From: Caenorhabditis elegans
Lineage: Eukaryota > Nematoda > Chromadorea > Rhabditida > Rhabditidae
Reading direction: 5' to 3'
NCBI RefSeq assembly: GCF_000002985.6
Contig: NC_003281.10
Span: forward strand, 11,718,001 to 11,782,000
Length of the DNA stretch: 64,000 bases
The notes beneath the pieces were generated by a model, which searched no databases, was not told the origin of the DNA, and saw only the letters and a list, made by a program, of their open reading frames with translations. The position numbers were made by a program, and so were the translations under genes. Of the stretch, positions 45,601 through 56,963 are shown in pieces. How positions within the stretch are numbered: position 1 is the first letter of the stretch; each line of letters opens with the position of its first letter.

Positions 45601-48600
45601 TTTTTAAAGTGATTTTCGTGAAAAATTGAGATTTTTTTTTTTTGATAACTTTGAATTTCGATAATTTTGAGCCGTTTTTAGTGGAAAAATTGATTTTTTG
45701 GGCAGAAAAATCAATTTTTTCCGATTTTCGTGAAAATTTGAGATTTTTATTAAATTATTGAATTGTTTTTTTCTTCTAAAATCTTTATTTTAGAGACAAA
45801 AATAGTGAAACAATTTTTTAAAAACAATTTTCAAAATCTGATTTTTTCAGTGATTTTGACTACAAAACTGTGTGTTTTAATCACATATTCTGACTTTTTT
45901 TTGATTGAATTTTCTCGATATTTTCCATAAAAAATCAGTTTTCGCCTATTATTTTGTTATTTTTTTCAGATTTTTCTCATTTTTATCGAATTTTTCAATT
46001 TTTAAGCGAATTGCTCTAAAATTAGCCAAAAATTCAATTTTTTAACGGGTGAATTCAAGAAATTTAGATTTTTCAAACGATTTTTTAAAAAATAAATTAA
46101 GCTTCAGGAGAAAAATCAATTTTTTGAAGCAAAAAAAAAACTCAAAAATATTATATTTTTGGTTTTTTTTTTTCGAAAAAACCCGCCGAAAAATCGATTT
46201 TCATCCAAATTTTGAGCTTTTCTTCTACAAAATGCTCTACCTGCGGATTATGCTGATCAACATTGAGCATAATAATCGCATAAGAGAGAGTAAAAGCGGC
46301 ATCGACATGGAAAAATGGCTCATTGTTGGCTCGGAACCATTCTTCGGAGAAATGTTGCATTACAAGTGCAATTTCAGCCGATTCTCCAGGCAGGCGGAAC
46401 GTTTCGAGGAACATTCGGAGAGCAACGTCCAGGCGGGTATTCTCGAATGGAAAACTCTTGACAAACGCGTTGAGAACCTGCAAAAATGTGTGGAATTATG
46501 GCAATTTTTGAGTGGTTTTTCGTGGTTTTCAGCAGAAAATTGAGCTTTTTAGTGATAAAAAAACGCTAAAAACTTCATTTTTATACTGAAAAGTCAAGTT
46601 TTTTGAGTTTTTTCGACGGAAATTTACTAGAAAACAGATTTTCTAGTCTGTAAAATGTTAAAAATTAGAGAGATTTTCGATTTTTTTTCCGTTTTTCCCT
46701 TAAATTTCGCTGAAAATCGTTCAAAATTTCGGATTTTCTGGGAAATTTTTTTAAATGTCGATTTTTCCCAGAAAACGCTCAAAATTTCCGCATTTTTGTG
46801 CTGTTTTCTGTGGATTTCTCAAAATTTTCTCCGCAAATTCGATTTTAAATTTTTTTTCTTCTAAAATTGCTCCAAATTTCGGTATTTTCATGCTCTTTTT
46901 TGTCAATTTCCAGGGCTCCAACAACACTCGCCTCAGCATGCTTCCGATTACAAATATAATCTGCAATAGCCTTCTTATCCAACTGTGGATTCGTTCGGAG
47001 CCACTGCACAAGGCTCTGCTCATCGTGTCCCAGAATTCCCTTTTCCCGGAGAAAAGCGATTCCTTTTTTGGGACTTTGATTGAACAGTTCGGTTCCTTCG
47101 GCAATCAGTCGTTTTCGCTTCTTTTGTTCAATTATTTGGCTCATCGATGGGAGTTCTGTTGACGGAGCATGTCGATTCGAACGGAGCACAATTGATGAGC
47201 TCACAGGCATTGGAGAAGCTTTTCCTCCCGTTGAAATCGCCATTTTCTTCGCTAGATCATAGCCGCTGAGCACTGGGAGCCCGAGCTTCTTTAAGCTGAA
47301 AAATTGGTTAAAATTAGTGAAAATTCGAATTCTTTTGTTTAAAAAATGAACAAAAAAATCGCGAAAATTGTAAATTTTGGCTGAAAATTGAAACACATTT
47401 CGCTGATATTTTGAGCAATTTAAATTTTGTTTTCAATTTAAAAAGGTTTTCAGCTAGATTTTTTGCAATTTTTGATAAATTTTCGGCTTCACCGCTTCAA
47501 ATTCAGTAAAATTACAGCGTTGGAGCACTTTTAGTCTAATTTTCTGCACAAAAAAGTGTACTTTGAATGGGAGGGAATTTTGCAGAACATTTTGAATTTT
47601 GTAATTTCAGAGCCTAAAAAAGCTTGAAAATGCTAGAAAAAAAAGTCGAAAATCGTAGAATTTTCAGTTTTTCCGCAAAATATTCTAGTTTTTCGGCAAA
47701 AAAACATTACAAATAACGATAAAAATTTAGAATTTTCTGCAATTTTTAACGATTTACAGCTTTCGAGCACTTTCCAGGGCTCTCTGGCTCTAATTTTTCG
47801 AAGTTTTTTTAAACGAAATTTTTGAAAATTTCAGAGCTCCGCTGCTCGAAATTCAATAAAATTTATATATATTTGGAACAATTTTAGAAAAAAAAATTTA
47901 AAAATCGAATTTGCGGAGAAAATTTTGAGAAATTCACAGAAAAAAGCACAAAAATGCGGAAATTTCGAGCGTTTTTTGGGAAAAATCTGCATTAAAAAAT
48001 TTTTTTATTTCGAAAAACTAGTGAAAATCTGAATTTTCATGCGAATTTGTACTAAAAAATACTGGAAATTGACTGAAAAATTCGGAGACACTTTATTAAA
48101 AATTGTTCTTTAAAAAAATAATTATTATATGAAATATCCGTCGAAAAAAGGAAAATTTTTTCGGAAATTTACTGAATCCCAGAAAATCCGAAATTTTGAA
48201 CGATTTTCAGCGAAATTTAAGGGAAAAACGGAAAAAAAATCGAAAATCTCTCTAATTTTTTACATTTTACAGGTCAGAAAACCTGTTTTCTAGTAAATTT
48301 CTTAATTTTCTAATTTTTTAAGCGAAATTTTTGAAAATTTCAGAGCTCCTCTGCTCTAAATTCAATCAAATGTTAGTTTCAGAGCGTTTTCAGGGCTCCG
48401 GGGCTTTAATTTTCAAAATTTTCGAGTTTTTTAACAAAATTTTTGTGAATTCCAGGGCTTTTTGGCTGAAATTTTCCATTTTTTCGAGTTTTTAAACGAA
48501 ATTTCAAGAAATATAAGAGCTCCACAGTTTGAAATTCAGCGAAATTACAGCTTTTGAGCACTTTTCAGGGCTCTCTGGCTTTAATGTTCTAATTTTTCAA

Positions 48601-51600
48601 AATTTTTTTAAACGAAATTTTTGAAAATTTCAGAGCTCCGTTTAGTTTCAGTGCGTTTTCAGAACTTTTTTTCAAAATTTCTGGAGATTTCAGAGCTTTT
48701 TGGCTGAAATTTTCAAAATTTTCGAGTTTTTAAACGAAATTTTAAGAAATTCCAGGAGCTCCATAGCTCGAAATTCAGCGAAATTACAGCTTTTGAGCAC
48801 TTTTCAGGACTCTCTGGCTCTATTTTTCTGATTTTTAGACATTTTTTCCACTACATACTCCTTGTGCTCTTGCTCTTTGGCAACTTCTCCTCGTCCATTC
48901 TCTCGATCTTCACAATTCTGTTCAATAGTCTCAATAACGACTAAAAGAGCATCCAGAGAGAGCAGCGAGGCTGTGTGTCCACCAACTGTTGGAAATGAGT
49001 TCTCAACGAGAAGCTTTGTCAAATCTTCGAAGATATTTCTGCAAATTTTCATGGTTTTTGGTGGGAAAAATTAATTTTTCACAACTTTTGACTGAAATTT
49101 CATGCAGAAAATGTGTAAAAAATCAAGAAAATTTCAGAAAATAAAGTTTTTATGCCGAAATTTTGTGTGATTTTCAAAAAATTTCGAAGATTTCAACGGA
49201 AATTTTACATTTTAAGCAAATTTTTGGGCATTTTCGAGCAAAAATTTTACGAAAATAGGCTCATAAATCAATTTTTTTTGCGAAAATTCAGCCCTAAAAC
49301 GGATTTTACAGATTTTTTAAAAACATTTCTGTGTAAAAAAGGTGATTTTTGGGTGAAATTTCGTGTAATTTTTGAGCCAATTTTCGAGAAAATCGGCTTC
49401 ACGCTAGTCAGGCCAATTTCTATGTCGAATTTTCATGTTTTTTGAGAAAATTTTGAGCAAAAACTAATTCCGGGCTAATATCACCGATTTTTAAGCAAAT
49501 TTTCAACATTTTTAAGCTAAAATATGGCCAATTTTACTGGATTTAAACTAAAATTTCAGCATTTTCGAGCCAAAATTCGCTAATTTCAGAGTAATTTTCA
49601 CATTTTTAAGTGAATTTTCAGCACAAAAATCAAATTTTTCAAATTTTACTCGATTTAAATTGAAATTTCAGCATTTTTAAGCCAAAATTCCTGTTTTAAC
49701 AATTAAAATTGAGATAAATCTCGGTAATTTCTGACATATTTAGGGCCAATTTTACTCGATTTGGACTAAAATTTCAGCATTTTTAAGCCAAAATTCGCCA
49801 ATTTCAGAGTAATTTTCACATTTTTAAGTGAATTTTCCGTACAAAAATCCAATTTTACTCGATTTTAACCAAAATTTTAGCATTTCGAAGCCAAAATTTT
49901 ACCCGCAATAGAGATCACAATCAAAATTGAGATACATCTCGGTAACCAATCCGGGAATTCTCCACAACTGAACAAGTGACTCCAAAGCCATTTCTTTTTG
50001 CTCCGTTCCACCACCACCGTTTTCATGCTGCTTTTCCTCGGTGAGCACAATCGATTGAAGCTTCTTCAAATAGCTTTCCAACTGGAATTTCATGTGCATT
50101 CTCATCGATTCAAACAGCAAAAAACAGCAGCGATTTGTGGCGGCGAGCACTGGTAGGCGATTCGTGTCGAGCAGTTGGAGCAAATTTCGACAGAGCTCAT
50201 TTTTGATAAGTGGCATGAGAATATCGTAGTTTGGAAGGAAGTCGGCGATGGCTTCCAGAGCAACAATGAGCAAGTTTAAGCCGAGAATTACCATTGATTC
50301 AGTATTGTGACGGTCAACTGGGTTGGTCATTGTGATGAGGAATCTGGAAAAAAAAGTTGGGATTTTATTGTGAAAATCGACTGAAAATCCCAAAAAAAAG
50401 CTGGTAGATTTGGATAAAAATTGGCTGGAAATTCGGAAAATTCACAAATTTTCGGTGAAAATAGTTCCGAAAATGTGAAAAATTCTAGATTTTTTAGTGA
50501 AAATTAACTGAAATTTTGGAAAATTCACAATTTTTTGGTGGAAAATAGTCGAAATCTTGGAAATTTTAAATGGTTTTCAGTGAAAATTGGCTAAAAATTT
50601 GGAACATTAACTATTTTTTCGGTGAAAATAGTCCCGAAAATGTAAAAAATTCCAGATTTTTCAGTGAAAAATGACTGAAAATGTGGAAAATTCGTGATTT
50701 ATCTATAAAATTGGCTGGAAATTCGGAAAATTTACAAATTTTTAGTGAAAATTAACCAAAAATGAATGAAATTACCGTCATTGAAAATCGACGGTGAAAA
50801 TAGCCCGAAAATGTAAAAAAATGCTCGCTTTTCTCCGTGAAAATTGACCAAAAGTATAGATTTTTTACGATTTTTGGTTAGAAATGGCTGAAAATTTAGA
50901 AAAGTCTGCGTTTCGCGGGTGAAAAATGACCAAAAATGTGTAAAATTGAGAGATTTCCGCCGAAAATTGGCTGAAAATGCAAAAAATTCCAGATTTTCTC
51001 GGTGAAAATTGACCGAAAATTTGGAAAAATCCTGATTTATTCAATAAATTGGCTGGAAATTCGGAAAATTTACAAATTTTCGGTGAAAATAGCCGGAAAA
51101 TGGAAAAAATTCCAGATTTTCCAATGAAAATTAACTGAAATTTTGGAAAATTCACAATTTTTTGGTGGAAAATAGTCGAAATCTTGGAAACTTTAAATGG
51201 TTTTCAGTGAAAATTGGCTAAAAATTTGGAACATTAACTATTTTTTTTCGGTGAAAATAGTCCCGAAAATGTAAAAAATTCCAGATTTTTCAGTGAAAAC
51301 AGCCTGAAAATTCAAAATTTTACAGCGAAAAATGACTGAAAATGTGGAAAATTCGTGATTTATCTAAAACATTGGCTGGAAATTCGGAAAATGTACAAAT
51401 TTTTTGTGAAAATTAACCAAAAATGGATGAAATTACCCATTTTTCAGTGAAAATGTGAAAATCGATGGTGAAAATAGCCCGAAAATGTAAAAATTCTCGC
51501 TTTTCTCCGTGAAAATTGACCAAAAGTATAGATTTTTCACGATTTTTGGTTAGAAATGGCTGAAAATTTAGAAAAGTCTGGGTTTCGCGGGGGAAAAATG

Positions 51601-54600
51601 ACCAAAAATGTGTAAAATTCGAGATTTTCTCGGTAAAAATTGACCGAAAATTTGGAAAAATCCTGATTTATTTAATAAATTGGCTGGAAATTCGTAAAAT
51701 TCGCGATTTTTCGGTGAAAATCGCCTTGAAAATGGAAAAAAATTCCAGATTTTCTCGTTAAAAATTGATCGAAAATTTGGAAAATTCCAATAAAATCGCT
51801 GAAAATTTACATAAAAATTTTTTTAAAACATTTTCAGCTTCCAGAAGCTTAAAATTGCACTTATATTAGTTAATTTGAGTCAATTTTTCCATTTTCCAAC
51901 CAATTTTTAAAGCATTTCAGATCAAAAATCGGGCTTTCAGGGGCGATTTTTCATACCTCAGAGGCTCTGATTTTTAATTTTCTGCATATTTCGAGCGTCT
52001 CTGAGTTGAAAAATGGATTTTTTTTTCTGAATTTTGGCCGTTTTTTTTGCCAGTTCTAGCCGAAAAAGCACCAGAAATTTACAATTTTCAGCTCCTAAAA
52101 GCGAATTTCAACCAATTTTTGCACTTTTTCAGCGAATTTTTGAGCATTTCAGAGCAATTTTTCATGAAAAACGGGCTTCCAGACAACTTTTCAGTACCTC
52201 AAAAGCTCTCTACAACATGGGAGCCCATAGGGCATTTTTTCTTCTCCTCCAACAGTTTGCTCCGTATCGATTTCCTCTTCATCCGACACAATTTCTCTCT
52301 GTAATCCAGCGTGAGCCCGAACGGGGGGACGTTCGTGATGCTCTTCACCGCCACCGCCTTCTGATTCTGAATCGGCTTCATCTCCGGCTGAAATTGGCTC
52401 AGCAAGCTTTATGATTTCTTCAATTGGTGGATCCGGGTGGGTTACTGTATCGACTGGTGGATCCGTCGTGAGCACTACGTCGTAGCCTGTAATTTTGAAG
52501 CATTTTCAGGGCTCAAATATACAGAAAACTGTTTTAAAATTGAAATTTCAAGCTATTTAGAGCACTTTTGGGGGCTTTTTTCGCACAATTTGGAAACTTT
52601 TTTAGAGATTTTGAGTTTAAAATTGACAGTTTTGGAGCATTTCTGGAGCATTTTGAAAGCTCAAAATTTCAGAAAACTGCTCAAAAACCCAAAATTTCAG
52701 GAGTTTCAGAACATTTTTTGGGTTTTTCAAACAGAAATTCACAATTTCCGGGGATTTTGAGTTTGAAATTGCCAATTTTAGAGCATTTTGAGAGCTCAGA
52801 TGATTGGAAACAGTCTAAAAAACCGAAATTTCAAGGAATTTAAATTTTTTTGAGCTTTTTTGCCCAAATTCGCAAATTTCCGGAGATTTTGACATTAAAA
52901 TTGGCATTTTTGGAGCATTTTCAGAGCTCAAATATTCAGAAAACTGCTTAAAAATTGAGATTTCAAGCTATTTAGAGCATTTTTTAAACCAATCTTGCTC
53001 AAATTCACAAATTTCCGGAGATTTTCAGTTTAAAATTCGCAATTTTGGAGCATTTTGAGAGCTCAAATTTCGCAAAACTGCTGGAAAACCTGAAATTTCA
53101 GAAATTTCAGAGCATTTTTGAGGCGTTTTTTAGTTCAAATTGACACTTTTTTTGTGCTTTTCCGGTTAATTTTCATAACTTTTACACATTTTGGAGCATT
53201 TTTCGTGCTCAAATTTCGATTTTTCGAGAGATTTGGCTTTAGAAAATGGTTTTTTGTGCTAAAACCCGCACCAAGATTCGCTGCTCCGTCAGTTTCAGCA
53301 GTTTCTGCAGCTTCTCCAATCAATTTTGTCATTTCCGTTGGCACATTCTCCGGTTCCTTGGCCTTCGTCTCAATATGCACTGACAATTGACGCTTTTTCT
53401 TCCGTTTTTGTCGTTTTTCAGTGGGATTTACCTGGAAAAATCGGATTTTTAGAGGGAATTTCGGCGATTTTCAATGAATACCAGCTGCCGAATGTATGGA
53501 TGACGGGTGTCTTCGACAAAAGTTGGCAATCTGGTGAAAATGAGCTGTGTCATGTCGGCTAGCGTCGATTCGGCGGCCTGAAAATTGGATTTATTGGTTG
53601 AAAATTTGATTTTTTCGGCTGAAAATTGGATTTTTTGACTAAAAATTTGATTTTTGGCTGAAAATTGGATTTTTTGGTTGAAAATTTGATTTTTTTGGCT
53701 GAAAATTTGATTTTTTTTGGTTGATAATTGAATTTTTTGACTGAAAAGTGGATTTTTTTACTGAAAATTGAATTTTTTTTGGTTGAAAATTTGATTTTTT
53801 GGTTGAAAATTGAATTTTTTTGGTTGATAATTGGATTTTTTGGCTGAAAATTGAATTTCTTGGCTGAAAATTGAATTTTTTTTGGCTGAAAATTTGGGAT
53901 TTTTCAGCAAAATTACCTTTCTAAGAAGCAGAGAGAGGTTCTGCTCGAACACAATTCTGAAACAAGACTGCATCATATCACAGACGGCTTCATTAGACAA
54001 AAGGATGCCTGGAGGGGAGAGAAGCAGCGAGCGGAGCACCTGGAAAATTGAGATTTTTTGAAATTTTTAGAAATTATCAGGTTTTTGGAGTTTTTTTTTG
54101 TGAACTTTCGGCGGTTTTTAGCAGCGCCTGTAAAATCTAAAAAATCGCGAAAAAATACGAAATTCATTTAAATTTTCATATTAAATTTTTTGCGTTAAAA
54201 ACCTGAAAATCATGGTTTTTGGGAGTTTTTAGGTGTTTTTTTTCAATGAAAAATTGGTTAAAAATTTCTGAAAATTCGAGAAAATCGGATAAAAATGCAT
54301 TAAAATGGAGTGAAAATCGATTTTTTTTTTAATTTTTACCATGAAAAATTGATTTTTATTTTCGTTAAAAACCTAAAAAATTCCTATTTTCTGCGATTTT
54401 AGGGTATTTTTCTGGAGGTTTTCTGGTAGAAATTTGAATTTTTGACGAAGTTTTTTGGCTAAAAATTGGCTAAAAACTCTGAAAATTCGAGAAAATCGGA
54501 TAAAAATGGACTAAAATTAATTTTTTTAAAAATTTTTACTATTTAAAAGTTTTGAAATTCAATTTTTTTTCCTAAAAATCGTTAAAAAACACTGGTTTTA

Positions 54601-55661
54601 GTTTAAATTCATGAAAAAGTAATGCCGAAATTGTGAAAACTTTAGAAATTCCGTGTAATTTAGAATTTAAACGTCGAAAAATACGAAATCCATTTAAATT
54701 TTCATATTAAATGCATTTATGCATTTTTTTCAAGCGTTTTTATTGGAAAAATGGAATTTTCAAGTTAATTAATGACAAATTTCTCTTTTGTCTATAGAAT
54801 TGTGGATTTTTCACAATTTCCATAGAAAAAAAACTTGAAAACTCCATTTTTCCAATAAAAAAATGCATGAAAAAATGCATAAATGCATTTAATATGAAAA
54901 ATCAAATGAATATTGTATTTTTCGCGATTTTTTAGATTTTACAGAAGCCAAAAATCGCTAAAAAATTTAAAAATTTTTTAAAATTTCATAATTGAAAAAC
55001 GGTAAAAATAACATAAAATTCATCCAAATTTGCACTTCTAATGAAATTTTGGCACATTTCTAGCAAATTTTGCGTTGATTTTTTATGAAAATTGACCTTT
55101 TTTCTCGAATTTCTGAGAAAAAGACCTGAAATTCTTAGATTTTCACATTTTAACATGAATTTTCAGCACTCCTGGTACCTGTAGAATCTTAAAAAGGACA
55201 CATTCATCACTTCCAGTGCTTTTCCCGCCGATAAACTTTGTATGAACCACAGCGTAGGCGATAGACTCGACAGCGTTCGCCGCCTTAATACTGCTCGCGT
55301 CAATGAGCCCGTAGTTCAGAAATTTGGCGACAGCGGCCAGCGCGGCTTCCGTAATCGGTCCATTCGTGTTCTGAGCCTTTATTACGTCGAGAAACGGTGA
55401 TAGATACGTTTGTGGATTCATATCTGCCAGATCGGCAACCTCATTCAGCACTTCCTTGAGATCTGTGAAGTTTCGCAGCAGTGGATCCGTGTCTTCGAGC
55501 GTCGGCACTTGTGACAGTTGGTATTGTCTGGAATTTAGTATTAATTTTTAATTCCAAAAACGCAAAATTAATTTTTTTGAAACAAACCTCCGAGCCTTAT
55601 TGAGCAGCGCGACGACACAATTCGCCTCGCCCATCACGATGTAGACGCCGTTGGTCGCCAT
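33628..55661 (-). CDS. gbf-1: GBF1-type Sec7-domain Arf guanine nucleotide exchange factor
   Basis: Twenty-two exons encode about 1977 aa: 55661-55588, 55527-55179, 54039-53917, 53577-53482, 53431-53272, 52486-52198, 50343-49903, 49038-48859, 47295-46926, 46477-46241, 44705-43951, 42946-42685, 41488-40888, 40247-39709, 38613-38398, 37536-37039, 36469-36305, 35590-35423, 35080-34966, 34596-34511, 34113-34006, 33729-33628. Domains in order: DCB (from [20 protein letters not shown]), HUS ([10 protein letters not shown]), Sec7 (about 620-810, with FRLPGE, catalytic Glu about 726) and HDS regions ([26 protein letters not shown]). The tail from about 1730 is Pro/Gln-rich with polyQ. The family activates Arf1 at cis-Golgi membranes, upstream of COPI. 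One intron (38397-37537) starts with GC. The boundary at 36305 is the least certain. Confidence 0.95.
35820..36180. repeat. GGCGGGAAATTTAAATTTTGAG units in a gbf-1 intron
   Basis: Several diverged copies of the GGCGGGAAA unit, in both orientations, lie between exons 17 and 18, related to the arrays at 10.6 and 19.7 kb. Confidence 0.6.
37545..37830. repeat. Four tandem copies of a unit of about 72 bp in a gbf-1 intron
   Basis: The unit reads TTAGGGCTTTTTAGAGAGGA, AATTGAGCTGAAAATCTGGA, AAATTTCAGATTTTTTTTT plus an A run. The copies are nearly identical, so the expansion is recent. Each copy contains an acceptor-like TTTCAG on the plus strand only. Confidence 0.85.
37905..38230. mobile_element. 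Palindromic element in the GC-AG intron of gbf-1
   Basis: Inverted arms (about 38010-38110 and 38125-38225) pair TTCGTGATTTCGGGTGTCGA with TCGAGACCCGAAATCACGAA, and CGCCTTTAAAGGGGGTACTGTAG with CAGTACCCTGTTTAAAGGCG. The centre is TTTCAAACGTTTGAAA at about 38110-38125. A second partial left arm (GGTATGCGCCTTTAAAGAGT, 37911) precedes it. Confidence 0.85.
41500..42470. repeat. Diverged tandem segments in a gbf-1 intron
   Basis: Repeats of about 250-300 bp are marked by TTGTTGGCTTTTTCTGCTGA, AAATCCAATTTTC(C/A)GCACAA and CACACATTTTTGAGCAAAAT, with CCTGCCTCGCCTACGCCTATTTTT twice (about 41774 and 42349). No coding content. Confidence 0.7.
42958..43922. repeat. Minisatellite of about 34 bp, about 28 copies, in a gbf-1 intron
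   Basis: The consensus AATTTCGGCAAATCGGCAAA plus TTGCCAGAATTCAAA repeats head to tail for about 960 bp between exons 11 and 12. It starts 12 bp outside exon 12. Variants (CATAATTC, GAGCGAATTG, CCGGCAAA) form sub-blocks, for example a doubled block at about 43500-43690 and 43790-43900, showing unequal-exchange history. Because 34-35 bp units drift in frame, long plus-strand open frames arise; they are translations of the repeat, not genes. Confidence 0.92.
44710..46240. other. A/T-run-rich gbf-1 intron (around exon 10/11)
   Basis: This 1.5-kb intron consists of short A and T runs recurring roughly every helical turn (AAAAATCAATTTTTTC, GGTTTTTTGGGTAGAAAAATC). It resembles the periodic An/Tn clusters described in C. 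elegans germline genes. The same texture fills 47.3-48.8, 49.05-49.9, 50.35-52.2 and 54.05-55.15 kb. No gene is hidden in it. Confidence 0.6.
50510..51570. repeat. Tandem duplication of about 0.4-0.5 kb in a gbf-1 intron
   Basis: Segments beginning near 50515 and 51135 share long runs such as GGTGGAAAATAGTCGAAATC, GGTTTTCAGTGAAAATTGGC, GGAACATTAACTATTTTTT and CCGTGAAAATTGACCAAAAG. The offset is about 615-620 bp. The two copies differ at scattered bases. Confidence 0.8.
53580..53910. repeat. TTTTTGGCTGAAAATTGAA short tandem repeat in a gbf-1 intron
   Basis: About 14 units of 22-25 bp (GGATTTTTTGGCTGAAAATT and GGTTGAAAATTTGA variants). The same unit builds the larger array at 55.75-56.54 kb. 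Confidence 0.85.
54665..54935. repeat. Inverted repeat in a gbf-1 intron
   Basis: AAATACGAAATCCATTTAAA, TTCATATTAAATGCATTTAT and TTTTTATTGGAAAAATGGAA (54677-54770) are mirrored by TTCCATTTTTCCAATAAA-type, ATAAATGCATTTAATATGAA and TTTGAT...ATTGTATTTTTCG (54840-54935). The loop is about 60 bp. Confidence 0.8.
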
Positions 55662-56963
55662 CTTACACTGACGACGACCTTCTGAAGTAATTATTTCGAT
55701 TATAAACGGTTAAAACTATAAATTTATGAACATTTCAAGAAATTTGGCTTTGAAAACGGCTTTTTTGGGTGAAAATTAGATTTTTTGGCTAAAAATTGAA
55801 TTTTTCTGCTAAAAGTGGATTTTTTCTGCTGAAAAGTGGATTTTTGGTTGAAAATTGAATTTTTTGGCTGAAAATTTGATTTTTCTGCTAAAAGTGGATT
55901 TTTTCTGCTGAAAAGTGGATTTTTGGTTGAAAATTGAAGTTTTTGGCTGAAAATTTGATTTTTCTGCTACAAGTGGATTTTTTGGCTGAAAATTGATTTT
56001 TTCTGCTGAAAATTGAATTTTTCTGCTAAAAGTGGATTTTTTCTGCTGAAAAGTGGATTTTTGGTTGAAAATTGAATTTTTTGGCTGAAAATTTGATTTT
56101 TCTGCTAAAAGTGGATTTTTTCTGCTGAAAAGTGGATTTTTGGTTGAAAATTGAAGTTTTTGGCTGAAAATTTGATTTTTCTGCTACAAGTGGATTTTTT
56201 GGCTGAAAATTGATTTTTTCTGCTGAAAATTGAATTTTTCTGCTAAAAGTGGATTTTTTCTGCTGAAAAGTGGATTTTTGGTTGAAAATTGAATTTTTTG
56301 GCTGAAAATTTGATTTTTCTGCTAAAAGTGGATTTTTTCTGCTGAAAAGTGGATTTTTGGTTGAAAATTGAAGTTTTTGGCTGAAAATTTGATTTTTCTG
56401 CTACAAGTGGATTTTTTCTGCTGAAAAGTGGATTTTTGGCTGAAAATTGAAGTTTTTGGCTGAAAATTTGATTTTTCTGCTACAAGTGGATTTTTTCTGC
56501 TGAAAAGTGGATTTTTGGCTGAAAATTGGATTTTTTGGCTCGATTATTAATTAAACCTATAAATTTATGAAGTTTTCAAGAAATTTGGCTTTGAAAACGT
56601 GGAGAAATTGAGGTTTTCTTGCGAAATCCGGAAGAGAAAAGCGATAAAATCAAGTGAAAACGACACGTCACGTGCACCGTTTTCTGGTGTTTTGTACGCA
56701 AACACCGCCACGGCAGAATGCACAGCGAGAATGTTTTTCGATTTTTTTTTGTTTATTATTTTTGTTTTTCGCTCTTAAAATGTTTTAAAAAGTGTTGAAA
56801 TTCAATTTTTCACCTAAAAATCGTTAGAAATCACTGGTTTTAGTGTGAATTCATAAAAAGTCATGCCGAAATTGTGAAAACTCTATGAATAATGTGTTTT
56901 CTCCGTTAAAAAAAGCGTCAAAACTTGAGAAAAACACATCTTTTTCCAGATTTTCTGACAAAT
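55662..56963. promoter_or_regulatory. Divergent gbf-1 / immp-1 intergenic region
   Basis: It holds the 217-bp higher-order repeat (separate entry). A unique piece at about 56640-56730 includes GACACGTCACGTGCACCG, with a CACGTG E-box-like core, and this is the most promoter-like part. TTACTTCAG just upstream of the gbf-1 ATG, and TTTTTCCAG ending at 56949 upstream of immp-1, are candidate trans-splice acceptors. Confidence 0.5.
55750..56545. repeat. Higher-order tandem repeat, about 217-bp period built of 24-28-bp units
   Basis: Subunits are GGCTGAAAATTTGATTTTTC, TGCTAAAAGTGGATTTTTTC, TGCTGAAAAGTGGATTTTTG and GGTTGAAAATTGAAGTTTTT. The diagnostic variant CTGCTACAAGTGG recurs at about 55964, 56181, 56398 and 56478, so three steps are 217, 217 and then 80 bp. 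Confidence 0.87.

Noticed and set aside
52034-52414. 126-codon plus-strand open frame
   Set aside because: It is antisense to gbf-1 exon 6; the minus-strand reading matches GBF1 ([13 protein letters not shown]).
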